The notes: generated by a model from the sequence alone, not told the origin. DNA of 64,000 nt from Glaciecola sp. XM2 (GCF_018595715.1 NZ_JAHEOJ010000024.1:124001-188000), one strand, 5' to 3'. Counted from the stretch's first letter, positions 8,290 through 18,780 are shown. Translations and numbers: made by a program.

Positions 8290-10119
8290 CTACTCCACAG
8301 TAACACTCTTAGCCAAATTCCTAGGCTGATCTACATCCGTCCCTTTTATCAATGCCACGTAATACGACAGCAGTTGTAAAGGGAGGGTGTAAACAATCGG
8401 CGCTATCGCTTCTGAACAATGTGGCACATTCACTACGCGCATCGTCTCATCAGAAGCAAACTGCGCGTCTTTATCGGCAAAGACATACATAATGCCGCCG
8501 CGTGCCCGCACCTCTTCAACGTTTGACTGTAGTTTTTCGAGTAGCTCGTTGTTTGGTGCAACAACAATCACCGGCATATCGGCGTCGATCAGGGCGAGTG
8601 GTCCATGTTTTAGCTCACCAGAGGCATAGGCTTCTGCGTGAATGTAGGAGATTTCTTTTAGCTTTAAGGCCCCTTCCATCGCGATAGGGTATTGATCTCC
8701 GCGACCTAAGAATAAGCTGTGATGCTTGTCTGAAAACTCTTCGGCTAAGTCATCAATTTCATTGGCTAGCGCCAAGGTTTCTTCTAGCTTGCTAGGGAGC
8801 TCGGCAAGCCCTTGCAATATTGCTTGCTCTTGCTCGCTACTCATGCCTTTGTGTTTGCCAATGGCAAGCACTAACATTAAAAAGCCAGCTAGTTGAGTGG
8901 TAAATGCTTTGGTTGAGGCAACACCTATTTCAGCGCCTGCTCTGGTCATAAACGAAAGCGCCGACTCGCGTACTAACGATGAGCCATCTACGTTACAAAT
9001 CGCCAAGCTCGACATGTATCCGCTTTCTTTTGCAAGCTTAAGGGCTGCTAGGGTGTCTGCCGTTTCGCCCGATTGTGAAATAGTGACCAACAGTGAGTTA
9101 GGCTTTACTACCGACTTGCGATATCTAAATTCAGAGGCAATCTCTACGTCGCACGACACGCCAGCAAACGCTTCTAACCAGTAGCGAGCAGTCATGCCAG
9201 CATGGTAGCTGGTGCCACACGCGATGATTTTAACGTGCTCGGTTTTTGCAAAAATCTCATCAGATCCACGGCCAAAGATGTCGCTCGCTACACCGTCTGG
9301 GCTAACGCGCCCTTGCAAGGTATTGCGGATAACACTTGGCTGCTCATAAATCTCTTTGAGCATATAATGACGATAACCGGCCTTATCGCCTGCATCGTGC
9401 TCAACGTTTGATTCGGTCACTTCGCGCTCAACGTCATTGCCGTTAGCATCGATAATACGCACCGACTCACGCTTAATTTCAGCCACATCGCCTTCTTCCA
9501 AAAAGATAAAGCGGCGCGTCACCGGTAATAGAGCCATTTGGTCAGAGGCAATGAAGTTTTCGCCAATACCCAATCCAATCACCAAAGGAGAACCTGAGCG
9601 GGCTACCACCATGGTAGAAGGATCGTGTTTATCGACAATCACGGTGCCATAAGCGCCATGAAAAGACTTAACTGCGCTAAGTACGGCTTCTAGTAAAGTG
9701 TCGGTGCCTTTTCTGATATCGGCTACAGTGTGGGCAATCGTTTCGGTGTCGGTGTCGGAATTAAAGCGATAGCCTTTAGCTGTTAGGCTCTCACGAAGAG
9801 ATTTATGATTTTCAATAATACCGTTGTGCACAACAGCAAAACGCTCGCTGCTTACGTGCGGATGGGCATTTGCTTCGGTTACGCCACCATGGGTAGCCCA
9901 ACGCGTGTGGGCAATACCTGTGGTGCCAAGGCCATTTTCATCGTTTATGGCATCGCTTAGCGCTTTGACTTTACCAATGCGACGCACGATATTCAGGTCA
10001 TCGTTGTGAATCAACGCCACGCCGGCAGAGTCGTAGCCGCGATATTCGAGACGACGTAAGCCCTCAAGCAAAATTTGCACAACATTACGCTCTGCTACTG
10101 CACCTACTATTCCACACAT
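8290..10119 (-). CDS. glmS: glutamine--fructose-6-phosphate aminotransferase (isomerizing)
   Basis: This 609-residue cytoplasmic enzyme makes glucosamine-6-phosphate from fructose-6-phosphate and glutamine, the first step to UDP-GlcNAc for peptidoglycan and LPS. The N-terminal glutaminase domain begins MCGIVGAV, with Cys2 (Cys1 once Met is removed) as nucleophile, followed by [11 protein letters not shown]. Two SIS sugar-isomerase domains follow (CGTSYHAG about 301-308, SQSGETADT about 349-357, and [19 protein letters not shown] around 470). The end AKSVTVE is the conserved C-tail. It lies 17 bp behind glmU, as in the E. coli glmUS operon. Confidence 0.97.
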   Translation of the reverse strand: MCGIVGAVAERNVVQILLEGLRRLEYRGYDSAGVALIHNDDLNIVRRIGKVKALSDAINDENGLGTTGIAHTRWATHGGVTEANAHPHVSSERFAVVHNGIIENHKSLRESLTAKGYRFNSDTDTETIAHTVADIRKGTDTLLEAVLSAVKSFHGAYGTVIVDKHDPSTMVVARSGSPLVIGLGIGENFIASDQMALLPVTRRFIFLEEGDVAEIKRESVRIIDANGNDVEREVTESNVEHDAGDKAGYRHYMLKEIYEQPSVIRNTLQGRVSPDGVASDIFGRGSDEIFAKTEHVKIIACGTSYHAGMTARYWLEAFAGVSCDVEIASEFRYRKSVVKPNSLLVTISQSGETADTLAALKLAKESGYMSSLAICNVDGSSLVRESALSFMTRAGAEIGVASTKAFTTQLAGFLMLVLAIGKHKGMSSEQEQAILQGLAELPSKLEETLALANEIDDLAEEFSDKHHSLFLGRGDQYPIAMEGALKLKEISYIHAEAYASGELKHGPLALIDADMPVIVVAPNNELLEKLQSNVEEVRARGGIMYVFADKDAQFASDETMRVVNVPHCSEAIAPIVYTLPLQLLSYYVALIKGTDVDQPRNLAKSVTVE

Positions 10120-10136
10120 ATACTAACTTCCAAATA

Positions 10137-11495
10137 TTATTTTTTAGTGGGCTTCTGCCAGCCCGAAATGTTGCGTTGTTTGCCACGCGCAATGGCGAGT
10201 TGTTCATCTTCTACCGACTTGGTGATAATGCTACCTGCACCCACCGTTGCGCCTTTGCCAATCACCACAGGCGCTACTAAAGAGGAATTTGAACCGATAA
10301 ACACGCCGTCGTTAATTTGGGTTTTAAACTTATTCACACCATCGTAGTTACACGTAATGGTACCGGCGCCAATGTTCACCGCCTCGCCAATTTGCGCATC
10401 ACCAATGTAGCTTAAGTGATTCACTTTTGAGCCTTTGCCGATAATACTCTTTTTGACTTCAACAAAGTTGCCAATTTTCACACCTGGGTGTAAATCGCTA
10501 CCGGGGCGCAAACGCGCATATGGCCCTATTTGGCAGCTAGCATCCACTTTGGCATCTTCAATATGCGAAAACGCTTCGATAAAGCTACCTTCACCAATCT
10601 CACAGTTTTTGAGTACACAATTAGGGCCTATGCTCACATTATCGGCAAGTACGACTTTACCTTCGAAAACCGCGTTAATATCAATGCTGACATCACGACC
10701 CACGACAAGCGTTCCGCGCACGTCAAAACGCGCAGGGTCGGCTAAGCGCACTCCCTGCTCCATCAAGTTCTCGGCTTGCTTTAGCTGAAATGCGCGCTCT
10801 AATGAGGCGAGCTGCATACGATTGTTAATGCCTTCGACTTCGCGCTCCCACACTGGCTGCGCGGACTGCACTTTTTTACCTTCTGATGCGGCCATGGCAA
10901 TCACGTCGGTCAAGTAGTATTCGCCTTGTGCGTTATCGTTAGAAAGCTTGCCTAGCCAGCGTTTAAGGTCGCTGCCCGACATAATCATCATGCCGGTGTT
11001 GATTTCTTTTATTAGGCGCTGGGCGTCGCTGGCATCTTTATGCTCGACAATCGCGGTAATATTGTCACCGTCACGAATGATGCGCCCCATGCCGGTTGGG
11101 TCGTCTAGGTTCACCGTTAACAAGGCTAAGTCACAATGGGCTTTCACCTCTACTAAGCGGGTGAGGGTTTGCGCCGATACCAATGGCGCATCGCCCACTA
11201 ATATCAATACATCTTCATTATCGCTAATATGCTGCTGCGCCTGCATAACAGCATGGCCAGTACCTAACTGCTCTGATTGTAAGCACCAACTAACACTATG
11301 AGCCTGCAATGCGCTTTGAAGTTGCTCAGCGCCATGCCCGTAAACTAAATGGACGTTGTCGCAATTAATTTGCTTAACGGTGTCAATGATATGCTCAACC
11401 ATTGGCTTGTTGGCGAGGGTATGCAAGACCTTAGGTAGGTCGGATTTCATTCTGGTGCCTTTCCCTGCTGCCAAAATGATAACGGATAACGCCAT
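10137..11495 (-). CDS. glmU: bifunctional UDP-N-acetylglucosamine pyrophosphorylase / glucosamine-1-phosphate N-acetyltransferase
   Basis: This 452-residue enzyme carries out the last two steps to UDP-GlcNAc: acetylation of glucosamine-1-phosphate, then uridylyl transfer. The N-terminal nucleotidyltransferase domain has the sugar-nucleotide loop LAAGKGTRMKS (about 8-18) and GDAPLV (about 103-108). The C-terminal half is a left-handed beta-helix of hexapeptide repeats ending in the acetyltransferase site, with KVNHLSYIGD and NIGAGTITCNYDG. Length matches the family. It is followed by glmS after 17 bp. The preceding gene on the strand, a DMT transporter, ends about 67 bp upstream, so glmUS may have its own promoter. 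Confidence 0.97.
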   Translation of the reverse strand: MALSVIILAAGKGTRMKSDLPKVLHTLANKPMVEHIIDTVKQINCDNVHLVYGHGAEQLQSALQAHSVSWCLQSEQLGTGHAVMQAQQHISDNEDVLILVGDAPLVSAQTLTRLVEVKAHCDLALLTVNLDDPTGMGRIIRDGDNITAIVEHKDASDAQRLIKEINTGMMIMSGSDLKRWLGKLSNDNAQGEYYLTDVIAMAASEGKKVQSAQPVWEREVEGINNRMQLASLERAFQLKQAENLMEQGVRLADPARFDVRGTLVVGRDVSIDINAVFEGKVVLADNVSIGPNCVLKNCEIGEGSFIEAFSHIEDAKVDASCQIGPYARLRPGSDLHPGVKIGNFVEVKKSIIGKGSKVNHLSYIGDAQIGEAVNIGAGTITCNYDGVNKFKTQINDGVFIGSNSSLVAPVVIGKGATVGAGSIITKSVEDEQLAIARGKQRNISGWQKPTKK

Positions 11496-11562
11496 TTTTA
11501 ATCCTCAAAAATTTAGTCGCAAAATTGTAGCGAAGCTGACCGCATTTGTCAGTATGTTTTCC

Positions 11563-12483
11563 TTAAGGGCATTGCTTTAAGTTTTTTTTAGTGGGTTTGA
11601 GTAACTTTTTCACTATTGATAGTGCATTAGTTGCCATCATGACACCGAGCAGTATCAAGCTTCCGCCCAAGATTGATTGCAAAGATAAAACTTCATCAAG
11701 TATCACCACACCCCAAAAAATACCGAATAACGGCACTAAATAGCCCACCGTAATAGCGCGCGATGCACCAATTTTGCTGATCAGGTCAAAATACATAACA
11801 TAGGCCAAACCGGTGCATAAAAACGCCAATATTAATCCGCTCATCCATGCACTTAACGTGGGCATGGTATCGGGCAAATTCATTAGCGCGAATGGCAACA
11901 GCACAATAGCCGTAAACATCTGACTGCCTGCCGCCACAGCAAAAGGTCGAGCGTCAGCAAGGTGTTTCTTTAAATAGCTCGCGGTAATGCCATAGCAAAA
12001 GGTTGCACCAAGGGCAGCAAAAATAGGTAACAATGAGGTAATGGCGCGCGCCTGTGAGCCAGCCTTTTGCTCAAGCGAAATCATCACTACACCGGCAAAA
12101 CCTAAACCGATGCCGAATAAACCTTTCCAGCCAATGGATTCTTTTAAATATAAATAGGCGATGACCACACCAAACATCGGCGCGGTGGCGTTGAGGATTG
12201 CGCCTAAACCAGCGTCTAGGTGCAATAAGGCGTAATTGAATAGGCAAAATGGGATTGCGGTGTTTATCACACCCACAAATAAGAGCTTTGGCCAATGTTT
12301 GATTAAATCGCCGCCTTGGCCTTTATAAAAAACCAATGGCATTAAACATAATGTGGCTGCCAGCGCACGTAGCTCTACCAGAGCAAAAATACCAAAAGCG
12401 GGGACGGCTTCTTTCATTAGCATAAAAGATGCTCCCCAAATCGCGCCTAACAGCAACAATTCGGCAAAATCAGATGTTTTCAA
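11563..12483 (-). CDS. EamA/DMT family transporter (TTG start)
   Basis: This 306-residue protein has ten hydrophobic segments in two EamA repeats (about 6-135 and 150-290), typical of drug/metabolite exporters such as RhaT or YdcZ relatives. The substrate cannot be predicted. The first codon is TTG (complement of 12481-12483), directly after the ogt stop codon with no gap. The next in-frame ATG lies within the first membrane segment and would spoil it. The gene is therefore probably translated by coupling to ogt as the third gene of the repair operon. Whether transport has anything to do with alkylation repair is unknown. Confidence 0.85.
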   Translation of the reverse strand: MKTSDFAELLLLGAIWGASFMLMKEAVPAFGIFALVELRALAATLCLMPLVFYKGQGGDLIKHWPKLLFVGVINTAIPFCLFNYALLHLDAGLGAILNATAPMFGVVIAYLYLKESIGWKGLFGIGLGFAGVVMISLEQKAGSQARAITSLLPIFAALGATFCYGITASYLKKHLADARPFAVAAGSQMFTAIVLLPFALMNLPDTMPTLSAWMSGLILAFLCTGLAYVMYFDLISKIGASRAITVGYLVPLFGIFWGVVILDEVLSLQSILGGSLILLGVMMATNALSIVKKLLKPTKKNLKQCP

Positions 12484-12933
12484 TCAACGGCTCTCAAGGG
12501 TAAGTAGGTAAGATTTACGATGCATGCCACCGGCATAACCGGTTAATGCGCCGTTTGCGCCTATTATTCTATGACATGGCACCACAATAGCAATGGGATT
12601 TTTACCGTTAGCCGCGCCAACCGCTCTGCATGCTTTAGGATTGCCAATGGCTGTTGCAATATCTAAGTAGGATGCTGTCTTACCGTAGTCAATATCACAA
12701 AGTGCGTTCCAAACGTCGCTTTGAAACTGGGTCCCCGATGCTTTCAATGGCAATGAGAAGCGCTTTCGTTGGCATTTGAAATATTGTGACAGTTGCGCCG
12801 CACCTAACTCACTTATCTCATTTGACTGAACCTTTAAAGGCTCATCTGCAAAAGCAATAGATACAATATGCGTATCGTTGGCGTGAATTTGCAAAACGCC
12901 AATTGGCGTTTTTATTTGGCTGTTATACATCAT
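12484..12933 (-). CDS. ogt: methylated-DNA--[protein]-cysteine S-methyltransferase
   Basis: This 149-residue enzyme removes alkyl groups from O6-alkylguanine onto its own cysteine, inside the motif VVPCHRIIGANG near residue 120. ALCDIDYGKTASY and GNPKACRAVGAAN, before the active site, are typical of the Ogt/AGT helix-turn-helix DNA-binding part. The chosen ATG (complement of 12931-12933) overlaps the stop of the upstream AlkA-type gene as ATGA, which implies translational coupling. A TTG five codons earlier also opens the frame but is less likely. It works with the upstream fused glycosylase as an alkylation-damage module. Confidence 0.93.
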   Translation of the reverse strand: MMYNSQIKTPIGVLQIHANDTHIVSIAFADEPLKVQSNEISELGAAQLSQYFKCQRKRFSLPLKASGTQFQSDVWNALCDIDYGKTASYLDIATAIGNPKACRAVGAANGKNPIAIVVPCHRIIGANGALTGYAGGMHRKSYLLTLESR

Positions 12934-14306
12934 AGTTCTAGGTTCCAAAGTGAAAAAGTCAGGTAGCTACGCCAAGGGGCACATTTGTCTGCGTCAATGG
13001 CTTGCCCAGCCTCTGCTAGGGCCTTGAGGCGTTGGCGAATCACTAAATCAGTATCTAGCCAAACATCAGGGTTATCAGTAGCGCGTAAATTGACATAGTT
13101 GACCGTCCAAGGGCCAATGCCTTTGATTGCTAACCATTTTTCAAAATCCGCATTGGGGTCTTCATGCATCAACTTGGCAAAGCTTCGGAGGGCATTTTTG
13201 CGTGTTTCGGGCAGTTTAATACATGCTAAATCGGATTGTGAAAGGGTGTGGGGAGACACAAATTCATGGGCACTTGGCGACAGGGCAGCATGTAATTTGT
13301 TTACCTGACTGATGGCGGCAGTCACCGACACTTGCTGCCCTAAAATAGCTCGCACCCCCGCTTCAAAGCGGCTACATATTCCCGGAATACGTAAACCCGG
13401 TCGAATTTGAGCACTTTGTAAACCACACAACTCCAAAGCAGGCGCAATCACCGACGGGTTGGCACTAATATCTAAAATCCGCGACGCCATGCTAATAATT
13501 TGCGCACAGTGATGCACATATTCATGGCTATAATCCAATTCAAAATAACTTTGCTTGGGCATGTAGCGCATTGTTACTTCAACCGCATCCCCATTGATAG
13601 AAAACGTCTTGGTAAATGCATGCTCGCTTATCTTTTCATTACCTTGAATTAAACGCTTGGCAAAAAAGTCTCTAAGCGCAGGCCAATCGTAAGGCCCCTG
13701 ATACTGTAAATGCACGATAATCATATTGTCTTGCTGCGGTGTTTGCATAGGTACTCTTTTTGACTGTCTAATTTGTAAGGGTGTGAGGCCAGTCACACTT
13801 TTAATATGATTTTGAAGCTGCCGAGCGCTGTTAAAACCAACGCCATGTGCAACCTGCTCAACGCTCATGTTCGAGTAATGCAGCAAGCGTTTAGCCATTA
13901 ACACCTGATGAAACACCCGATACTTTTTAGGCGGAATATCAAAATGCGCGAGCATAAGTTTATGCAGGTAGCGCGCGCTGATCCCCAGCCTTTCAGATAT
14001 TTTGTCAATACTTTGATGTGGCGCTTCAACCAACATTTTGGCTGCTCTTTGCGCGGTGGTTTTCACGCCTTGCCATGCATATGAGTATGGGGATGAATCG
14101 GGACGGCATCGCAAACATGGCCGATATCCCTTGTTCATGGCTTCAATAGCAGAGAACGCATAATCTACGTTTTTCTCCAAGGGCGCTCTGACCTTACACA
14201 CTGGGCGACAAAATATTCCGGTGCTGCGAACAAGGATAAAAAATCGTCCGTCAAAGCGCGGATCTCTCGCCATACGAGCACGTTGACACAGTTCTCTCGT
14301 TAACAT
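12930..14306 (-). CDS. Ada-type Zn domain / AraC HTH / AlkA 3-methyladenine DNA glycosylase fusion
   Basis: The protein has 458 residues from the chosen ATG (complement of 14304-14306); the open frame begins 22 codons earlier, but the Ada fold starts just after LTRELCQRAR. The order is as follows. The Ada N-domain has four Zn cysteines (FCRPVC and RPCLRC), where one Cys can accept methyl from phosphotriesters. An AraC-type helix-turn-helix follows (about 75-175: RLGISARYLHKLM, VGFNSARQLQNH). Next is the AlkA N-domain, then the HhH-GPD glycosylase with IKGIGPWTVNYV and the acidic DTDLVIRQR end. It should sense methylated DNA, regulate, and excise 3-methyladenine. It heads the operon with ogt. 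Such fusions are known in many Proteobacteria. Confidence 0.93.
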   Translation of the reverse strand: MLTRELCQRARMARDPRFDGRFFILVRSTGIFCRPVCKVRAPLEKNVDYAFSAIEAMNKGYRPCLRCRPDSSPYSYAWQGVKTTAQRAAKMLVEAPHQSIDKISERLGISARYLHKLMLAHFDIPPKKYRVFHQVLMAKRLLHYSNMSVEQVAHGVGFNSARQLQNHIKSVTGLTPLQIRQSKRVPMQTPQQDNMIIVHLQYQGPYDWPALRDFFAKRLIQGNEKISEHAFTKTFSINGDAVEVTMRYMPKQSYFELDYSHEYVHHCAQIISMASRILDISANPSVIAPALELCGLQSAQIRPGLRIPGICSRFEAGVRAILGQQVSVTAAISQVNKLHAALSPSAHEFVSPHTLSQSDLACIKLPETRKNALRSFAKLMHEDPNADFEKWLAIKGIGPWTVNYVNLRATDNPDVWLDTDLVIRQRLKALAEAGQAIDADKCAPWRSYLTFSLWNLEL

Positions 14307-14439
14307 TATTGTCCATTTAGTGATATGCTTTGCACTTGAATAGCAGTGTACGACAACAATAATAAAAAACACGTTGTTTTCGGAACTGACTATTTTATTG
14401 ACAGACTAATCATATGCACAAAACAACAAAAAGAGTCGC

Positions 14440-15567
14440 ATGAATCGAACCATCACGTCCTTTATCTTTGCTTTAAGCCTATACTTCATGTTGCCTAGTT
14501 TTGCTTGGGCCGAGATGTCGTGGGTAAACGATTTTGCTAATGATGTGCGTCAAGAGGCTCGTGATCGTAACATTCCTGGTTTTGTGTTTGTGGTGGTTGA
14601 AAAAGGCAAACCCGCCAAGTTTTACACCTTCGGACGCACTGAAAAACGTGGCGAAGCCATCAACAGTGATACCGTATTTCGACTGGCGTCGGTGTCTAAA
14701 ACCTTTACCGCGGCGCTGATATCCGCTGAAAACCCCATTGCCTCTACCATTAGCTGGCAAACCCCCGTTTCAGCCCTCACACCAGAATATAATTTTGATA
14801 AATACCCCGATAAACCCCTGCTGCTGCGCCACATTATCGGCCAGTCAACGGGGTTTATGCCAAATGCATACGACAATCTGATTGAGGCGAATTATAAACG
14901 CCAACGTGTGCTTACAGAATTCACCAAGCTAGAACCGTTGTGTCAGCCAGGCTACTGTTATACCTATCAAAACGCATTGTTTGGAGTCATAGAAGAACAC
15001 CTTCAGCAACGCGATACTTCTTACTCCCAACTGATGCAGATGCGCATATTCAAGCCCCTAAATATGTCGGCCAGCATTGGCAAAGAAGCACTGCAAAAAT
15101 CTGAAAGCTGGGCTAAACCTCACGCCGCCATTGCCAGAAATCGATGGGCGAAAGTGAGGGTAAAAGACGATTATTATCGCTTCTCTCCAGCCGCGGGTAT
15201 AAACGCCAGCGCAAGTGATATGGAAATTTGGTTACGGGCAATGTTGCTAGAATACCCTGACGTTATAACCGCCGATATGGTCACCGAAATGACTTTGCCA
15301 CGCGTACAAACCAAAAATGAGCTAAACCGCCGAGCATGGCGTGGCCACCTAAAAAGCGCTCATTATGGACTTGGGTGGCGCGTATACAATTTTGACAATG
15401 TACAATTAAACTACCATGGTGGTTGGGTACAAGGATATCGTGCTGATGTGTCTTTCTCCCCTGAGCTAGGCATTGGATATGCATTTTTAATGAATGCTGA
15501 GAGTAACTTGATTAACGAAGTGACCGCTGAGTTTTGGGCAAAAGCCATCCGTTATCAAACCCCTTAA
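14440..15567 (+). CDS. secreted class C beta-lactamase-like serine hydrolase
   Basis: The protein has 375 residues. An N-terminal signal peptide ends near SFAWAEM (about 24), so it should act in the periplasm. The beta-lactamase/DD-peptidase motifs are SVSK (catalytic Ser and Lys in RLASVSKTFTAA), YQN (in CYTYQNALFGV) and HGG (in NYHGGWVQG), the last replacing the KTG of true AmpC enzymes. It is therefore probably an esterase or D-amino peptidase of the penicillin-binding-like family rather than an antibiotic-degrading enzyme. The gene stands alone between the divergent repair operon and a diguanylate cyclase 70 bp downstream. Confidence 0.88.
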   Translation: MNRTITSFIFALSLYFMLPSFAWAEMSWVNDFANDVRQEARDRNIPGFVFVVVEKGKPAKFYTFGRTEKRGEAINSDTVFRLASVSKTFTAALISAENPIASTISWQTPVSALTPEYNFDKYPDKPLLLRHIIGQSTGFMPNAYDNLIEANYKRQRVLTEFTKLEPLCQPGYCYTYQNALFGVIEEHLQQRDTSYSQLMQMRIFKPLNMSASIGKEALQKSESWAKPHAAIARNRWAKVRVKDDYYRFSPAAGINASASDMEIWLRAMLLEYPDVITADMVTEMTLPRVQTKNELNRRAWRGHLKSAHYGLGWRVYNFDNVQLNYHGGWVQGYRADVSFSPELGIGYAFLMNAESNLINEVTAEFWAKAIRYQTP

Positions 15568-15637
15568 TTTATTTATGTGTCGGCCGATATATTTTCGAGT
15601 ATATTCATTAGTACAATCAAACCAATCTAGGTAAATT

Positions 15638-16831
15638 TTGACCCAAGAACATCAACCAACAAGCGTAGCGCAGAGAACTCAAAAGGATATTGTTGATCTA
15701 ATTTTTGCGCCGGCAGGCAGCGTATTGATGGCACACGTGTGCACAATCAGTATTTACGGTTTTTGGTTGTATGGGGAGATTGCGTATCAAGCGTTGCTAC
15801 CATGGTTAGTCTTCTCAGGTGTTATCTCAATGGCCAGATTCAGTCTCTCTGGAGCTTATCGTATCTATGCTGAAAACCGTTTTAGTCAGCGCATATGGCT
15901 GAATGCCTGGACTGCTTTAACCGTTTTATTGTCATTGTCATACGCCTATGCTGCCATAGTTCTCACCCCTCTAGATAAACCCGAGTTTGTGTTTGCAATG
16001 GGCCTACTGATCTTTGGATTATGTGGCGCAACGACGGTAAGTTACGCTGCCAGCGTTTACGCAATCGTGTGCATGGTCGTGCCCGTTTCAGCCTTAACCT
16101 CTGCATATTTATTATTTGAAGCACCTGACGAAAGAGCCATGGTAGTCGGCGTTGCTATCATTACATTTATGGTCATTTTGCTGTCGTTGATAAGAGGCGT
16201 AAATCGCGCATTTGTAAAATCGATCGAACTGAATTACCAAAATCAGCAAGAAATCGATAAGCGTAAACTGGTTGAACGCCAGCTTTATGATATTTCTCGC
16301 AGAGACTCGTTAACTAGCTTATTTAACCGGCGCTATTTTGATGAAGTGTTAGACACCGAGCTAGGCCGCGCGTATCGCAACCACACTGCATTATCGCTAG
16401 TGATGCTAGATGTCGACTATTTTAAAGAGTACAACGACCACTACGGCCACGTAGCAGGTGACAACTGCTTAATAGAAGTCGCGCAATTAATTCAGCAACA
16501 AGCCAATCGCAAAGGCGATTTAGTCGCACGATACGGCGGTGAAGAATTTGCGGTTATTTTGCCCGGCATCGATGCCAATGGCGCACTCGCATTTGCTAAA
16601 CGCCTGCAAAAATATGTTGAAAGCAAGCGCTTAAAACACAGCACCACAAAGCTAACGACGCTCGATTGTGTGACCATAAGCGCCGGCGTAACCACCGTCG
16701 TTCCATTAATGAAACACTCTCCTGAACAGCTCATTTTGCAAGCCGATTCAGCCTTGTACCAAGCCAAAAAAGAAGGGCGCAATCGTGTTAAAGCATACGC
16801 CTCTTTAGGGTTTGACCAAGACCTAGTCTAA
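15638..16831 (+). CDS. membrane-bound diguanylate cyclase (GGDEF), TTG start
   Basis: The protein has 397 residues. Five to six hydrophobic segments (about 25-185) form an integral-membrane sensor part of unnamed type, followed by a short coiled linker (about 195-220) and a GGDEF domain. The active motif is GGEEF (300-304), with the inhibitory I-site RKGD (291-294) exactly five residues before it. The protein should therefore make cyclic di-GMP under product inhibition. The start codon is TTG at 15638, with AGGTAA about 6 nt upstream. It is convergent with speA (6 bp gap). Confidence 0.93.
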   Translation: MTQEHQPTSVAQRTQKDIVDLIFAPAGSVLMAHVCTISIYGFWLYGEIAYQALLPWLVFSGVISMARFSLSGAYRIYAENRFSQRIWLNAWTALTVLLSLSYAYAAIVLTPLDKPEFVFAMGLLIFGLCGATTVSYAASVYAIVCMVVPVSALTSAYLLFEAPDERAMVVGVAIITFMVILLSLIRGVNRAFVKSIELNYQNQQEIDKRKLVERQLYDISRRDSLTSLFNRRYFDEVLDTELGRAYRNHTALSLVMLDVDYFKEYNDHYGHVAGDNCLIEVAQLIQQQANRKGDLVARYGGEEFAVILPGIDANGALAFAKRLQKYVESKRLKHSTTKLTTLDCVTISAGVTTVVPLMKHSPEQLILQADSALYQAKKEGRNRVKAYASLGFDQDLV

Positions 16832-16836
16832 CGGTA

Positions 16837-18780
16837 TTACTTATTCGTGGTGTTCAAATAGGTATAGCCTGCCAAGCAATGCTCGTAGAAATCGGTCCAT
16901 TTCACCCCTTCTCGAGGTTTAATATTCCCAGCTGCCACTTCTTTATCGATTAGCTTCTTAACGTCAATCGCCATGGCGCTTGGATGATACTGCATCACAG
17001 ACAACACATGCTCTACACTCGAACCACGCACAAATTCTTCGATGTAAAAATCTTGGGGGTCATCATCGTGACTAAAAATGTGCACCTCATTCAAGCGGCC
17101 AAACAAATTGTGCATATCGCCCATCACATCTTGATAAGCACCAGTTAAAAACAAACCTAAGTAAAAAGGTTCTCCCGGGGTGATTTTAGGCATAGGAAGC
17201 ACATGATCAATGGCGTGCTCGATAACAAACTTATCGATTTTTCCATCACTGTCACAGGTGATATCTACCAATGAACCGTCGTTGACGGGTGCATTTTCAA
17301 GCCCGGTAATGGGCACAACCGGCAAGATTTGATCAATCGCCCAACTATCTACCGCAGACTGGAAAATAGAAAAGTTGCATAGGTATTGCGACGATAGCGA
17401 GAAGTCTAGGGACTGCACTTCTTCTGGCACAAAATCACGGTCGGCGTAAAAATATTTAATCTTGCGCATGATTTGCCAATACAAAGTCTCAATTTTGCCA
17501 AGCTCTTCTAAACTGATTACGCGCAATTTAAACGCATCAGAAGCTTGCTCTTTATATTGGGTGGCATCGTTGTATGATTCTTGCAAATTGATATCGGCAG
17601 AAAGGTATTTAGCCAAATCACGCATATTCTTCAACAGAATATGGTCATTACTGCCTTCGCTAGTATCAAGCTGGGCACCGTCAGGTTTTATTTCGCCTAC
17701 CACCTCGGTGATTACACAGCTATGGTGCGCAGTAATCGCTCTGCCGCTTTCGGTCACAATATGAGGATGAGGAACGCCCTCTAAGTCACATACTTCACGC
17801 ATACCATAGATAACGTCAGCCACATATTCTTTAACACTGTAATTGCGCGAGGAGTCAGCTGTGGATTTACTGCCATCATAGTCAATGCCTAATCCACCTC
17901 CTACATCAACATATTTCAAGCCAAAGCCCATTTTGACAAGCTCTGAATATATGCGGGCGCTTTCATTTACTGCGTCTTTTATAGCGCGAATTTCAGGTAG
18001 CTGTGAGCCAATATGAAAATGCAATAACTGCAAGGTATCTGACATGCCTTCTTGCTCAAGTAAACGTGCCGCCTTGATGATTTCAGAAATGTTCAGTCCA
18101 AATTTAGCTCGCTCACCGCTTGAACCCTGCCATCTGCCTTGGCCTTTAGACTGCATTTTTGCGCGCAAGCCCACAATGGGCGAAATACCCATCTCTTTTG
18201 ACACCTTGATTAGCAAGGTAAGCTCACTGAACTTTTCAATCACCACAACCACTTTACGGCCTAATTTACGCCCAAGAAGCGCGAGTTTGATGAACTCTTC
18301 ATCTTTGTAGCCGTTGAGAATTGTCAACGAATTGGGGTTAGTGTTGTATGCCAGTACCGCGAGCAATTCGGGCTTAGAGCCCGCTTCAAGTCCGTAATCG
18401 TATGGCGCGCCGGCATCGACAATCTCTTCGACGACTTCGCGCATTTGGTTTACCTTAATTGGGTAAACGCCTCTGTATTTGCCTTGATAGCCTGCATCGG
18501 CAATTACTTCAGCAAAGGTTTCATTCAAGTTGACCACCTGCGAGCGCAACACATCGTGAAAGCGCACCACCACGGGAAATTGAATGTTTTCATCGCGGAT
18601 CTCATCAATTACCGCCTTCAGATCGATGCGCACATTATGATGATGAGGTTCTGGAATGACATGCACGTGTCCATTTTGGCCAATTTCAAAATAACCACCG
18701 CCCCAACTAGATACGCCATAAACGCGCTCAGCATCCTCGATAGTCCATTTGTTTACGTCAGTTTGTGTGCTTTGACTCAT
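16837..18780 (-). CDS. speA: biosynthetic arginine decarboxylase
   Basis: This 647-residue PLP enzyme of the alanine-racemase-fold decarboxylase family converts arginine to agmatine for polyamine synthesis. Visible landmarks are YPIKVNQMREVVEE (PLP lysine, about 103-116), GLEAGSKPELL (about 131-141), the HFHIGSQ segment (about 255-261), the DVGGGLGIDYDGS segment (about 293-305) and, in the C-terminal part, the conserved CDSDGKID region. Length fits the family (about 630-660). GGGTGG lies before the ATG. No agmatinase (speB) or agmatine deiminase gene is adjacent, so the second step must be encoded elsewhere. Confidence 0.97.
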   Translation of the reverse strand: MSQSTQTDVNKWTIEDAERVYGVSSWGGGYFEIGQNGHVHVIPEPHHHNVRIDLKAVIDEIRDENIQFPVVVRFHDVLRSQVVNLNETFAEVIADAGYQGKYRGVYPIKVNQMREVVEEIVDAGAPYDYGLEAGSKPELLAVLAYNTNPNSLTILNGYKDEEFIKLALLGRKLGRKVVVVIEKFSELTLLIKVSKEMGISPIVGLRAKMQSKGQGRWQGSSGERAKFGLNISEIIKAARLLEQEGMSDTLQLLHFHIGSQLPEIRAIKDAVNESARIYSELVKMGFGLKYVDVGGGLGIDYDGSKSTADSSRNYSVKEYVADVIYGMREVCDLEGVPHPHIVTESGRAITAHHSCVITEVVGEIKPDGAQLDTSEGSNDHILLKNMRDLAKYLSADINLQESYNDATQYKEQASDAFKLRVISLEELGKIETLYWQIMRKIKYFYADRDFVPEEVQSLDFSLSSQYLCNFSIFQSAVDSWAIDQILPVVPITGLENAPVNDGSLVDITCDSDGKIDKFVIEHAIDHVLPMPKITPGEPFYLGLFLTGAYQDVMGDMHNLFGRLNEVHIFSHDDDPQDFYIEEFVRGSSVEHVLSVMQYHPSAMAIDVKKLIDKEVAAGNIKPREGVKWTDFYEHCLAGYTYLNTTNK

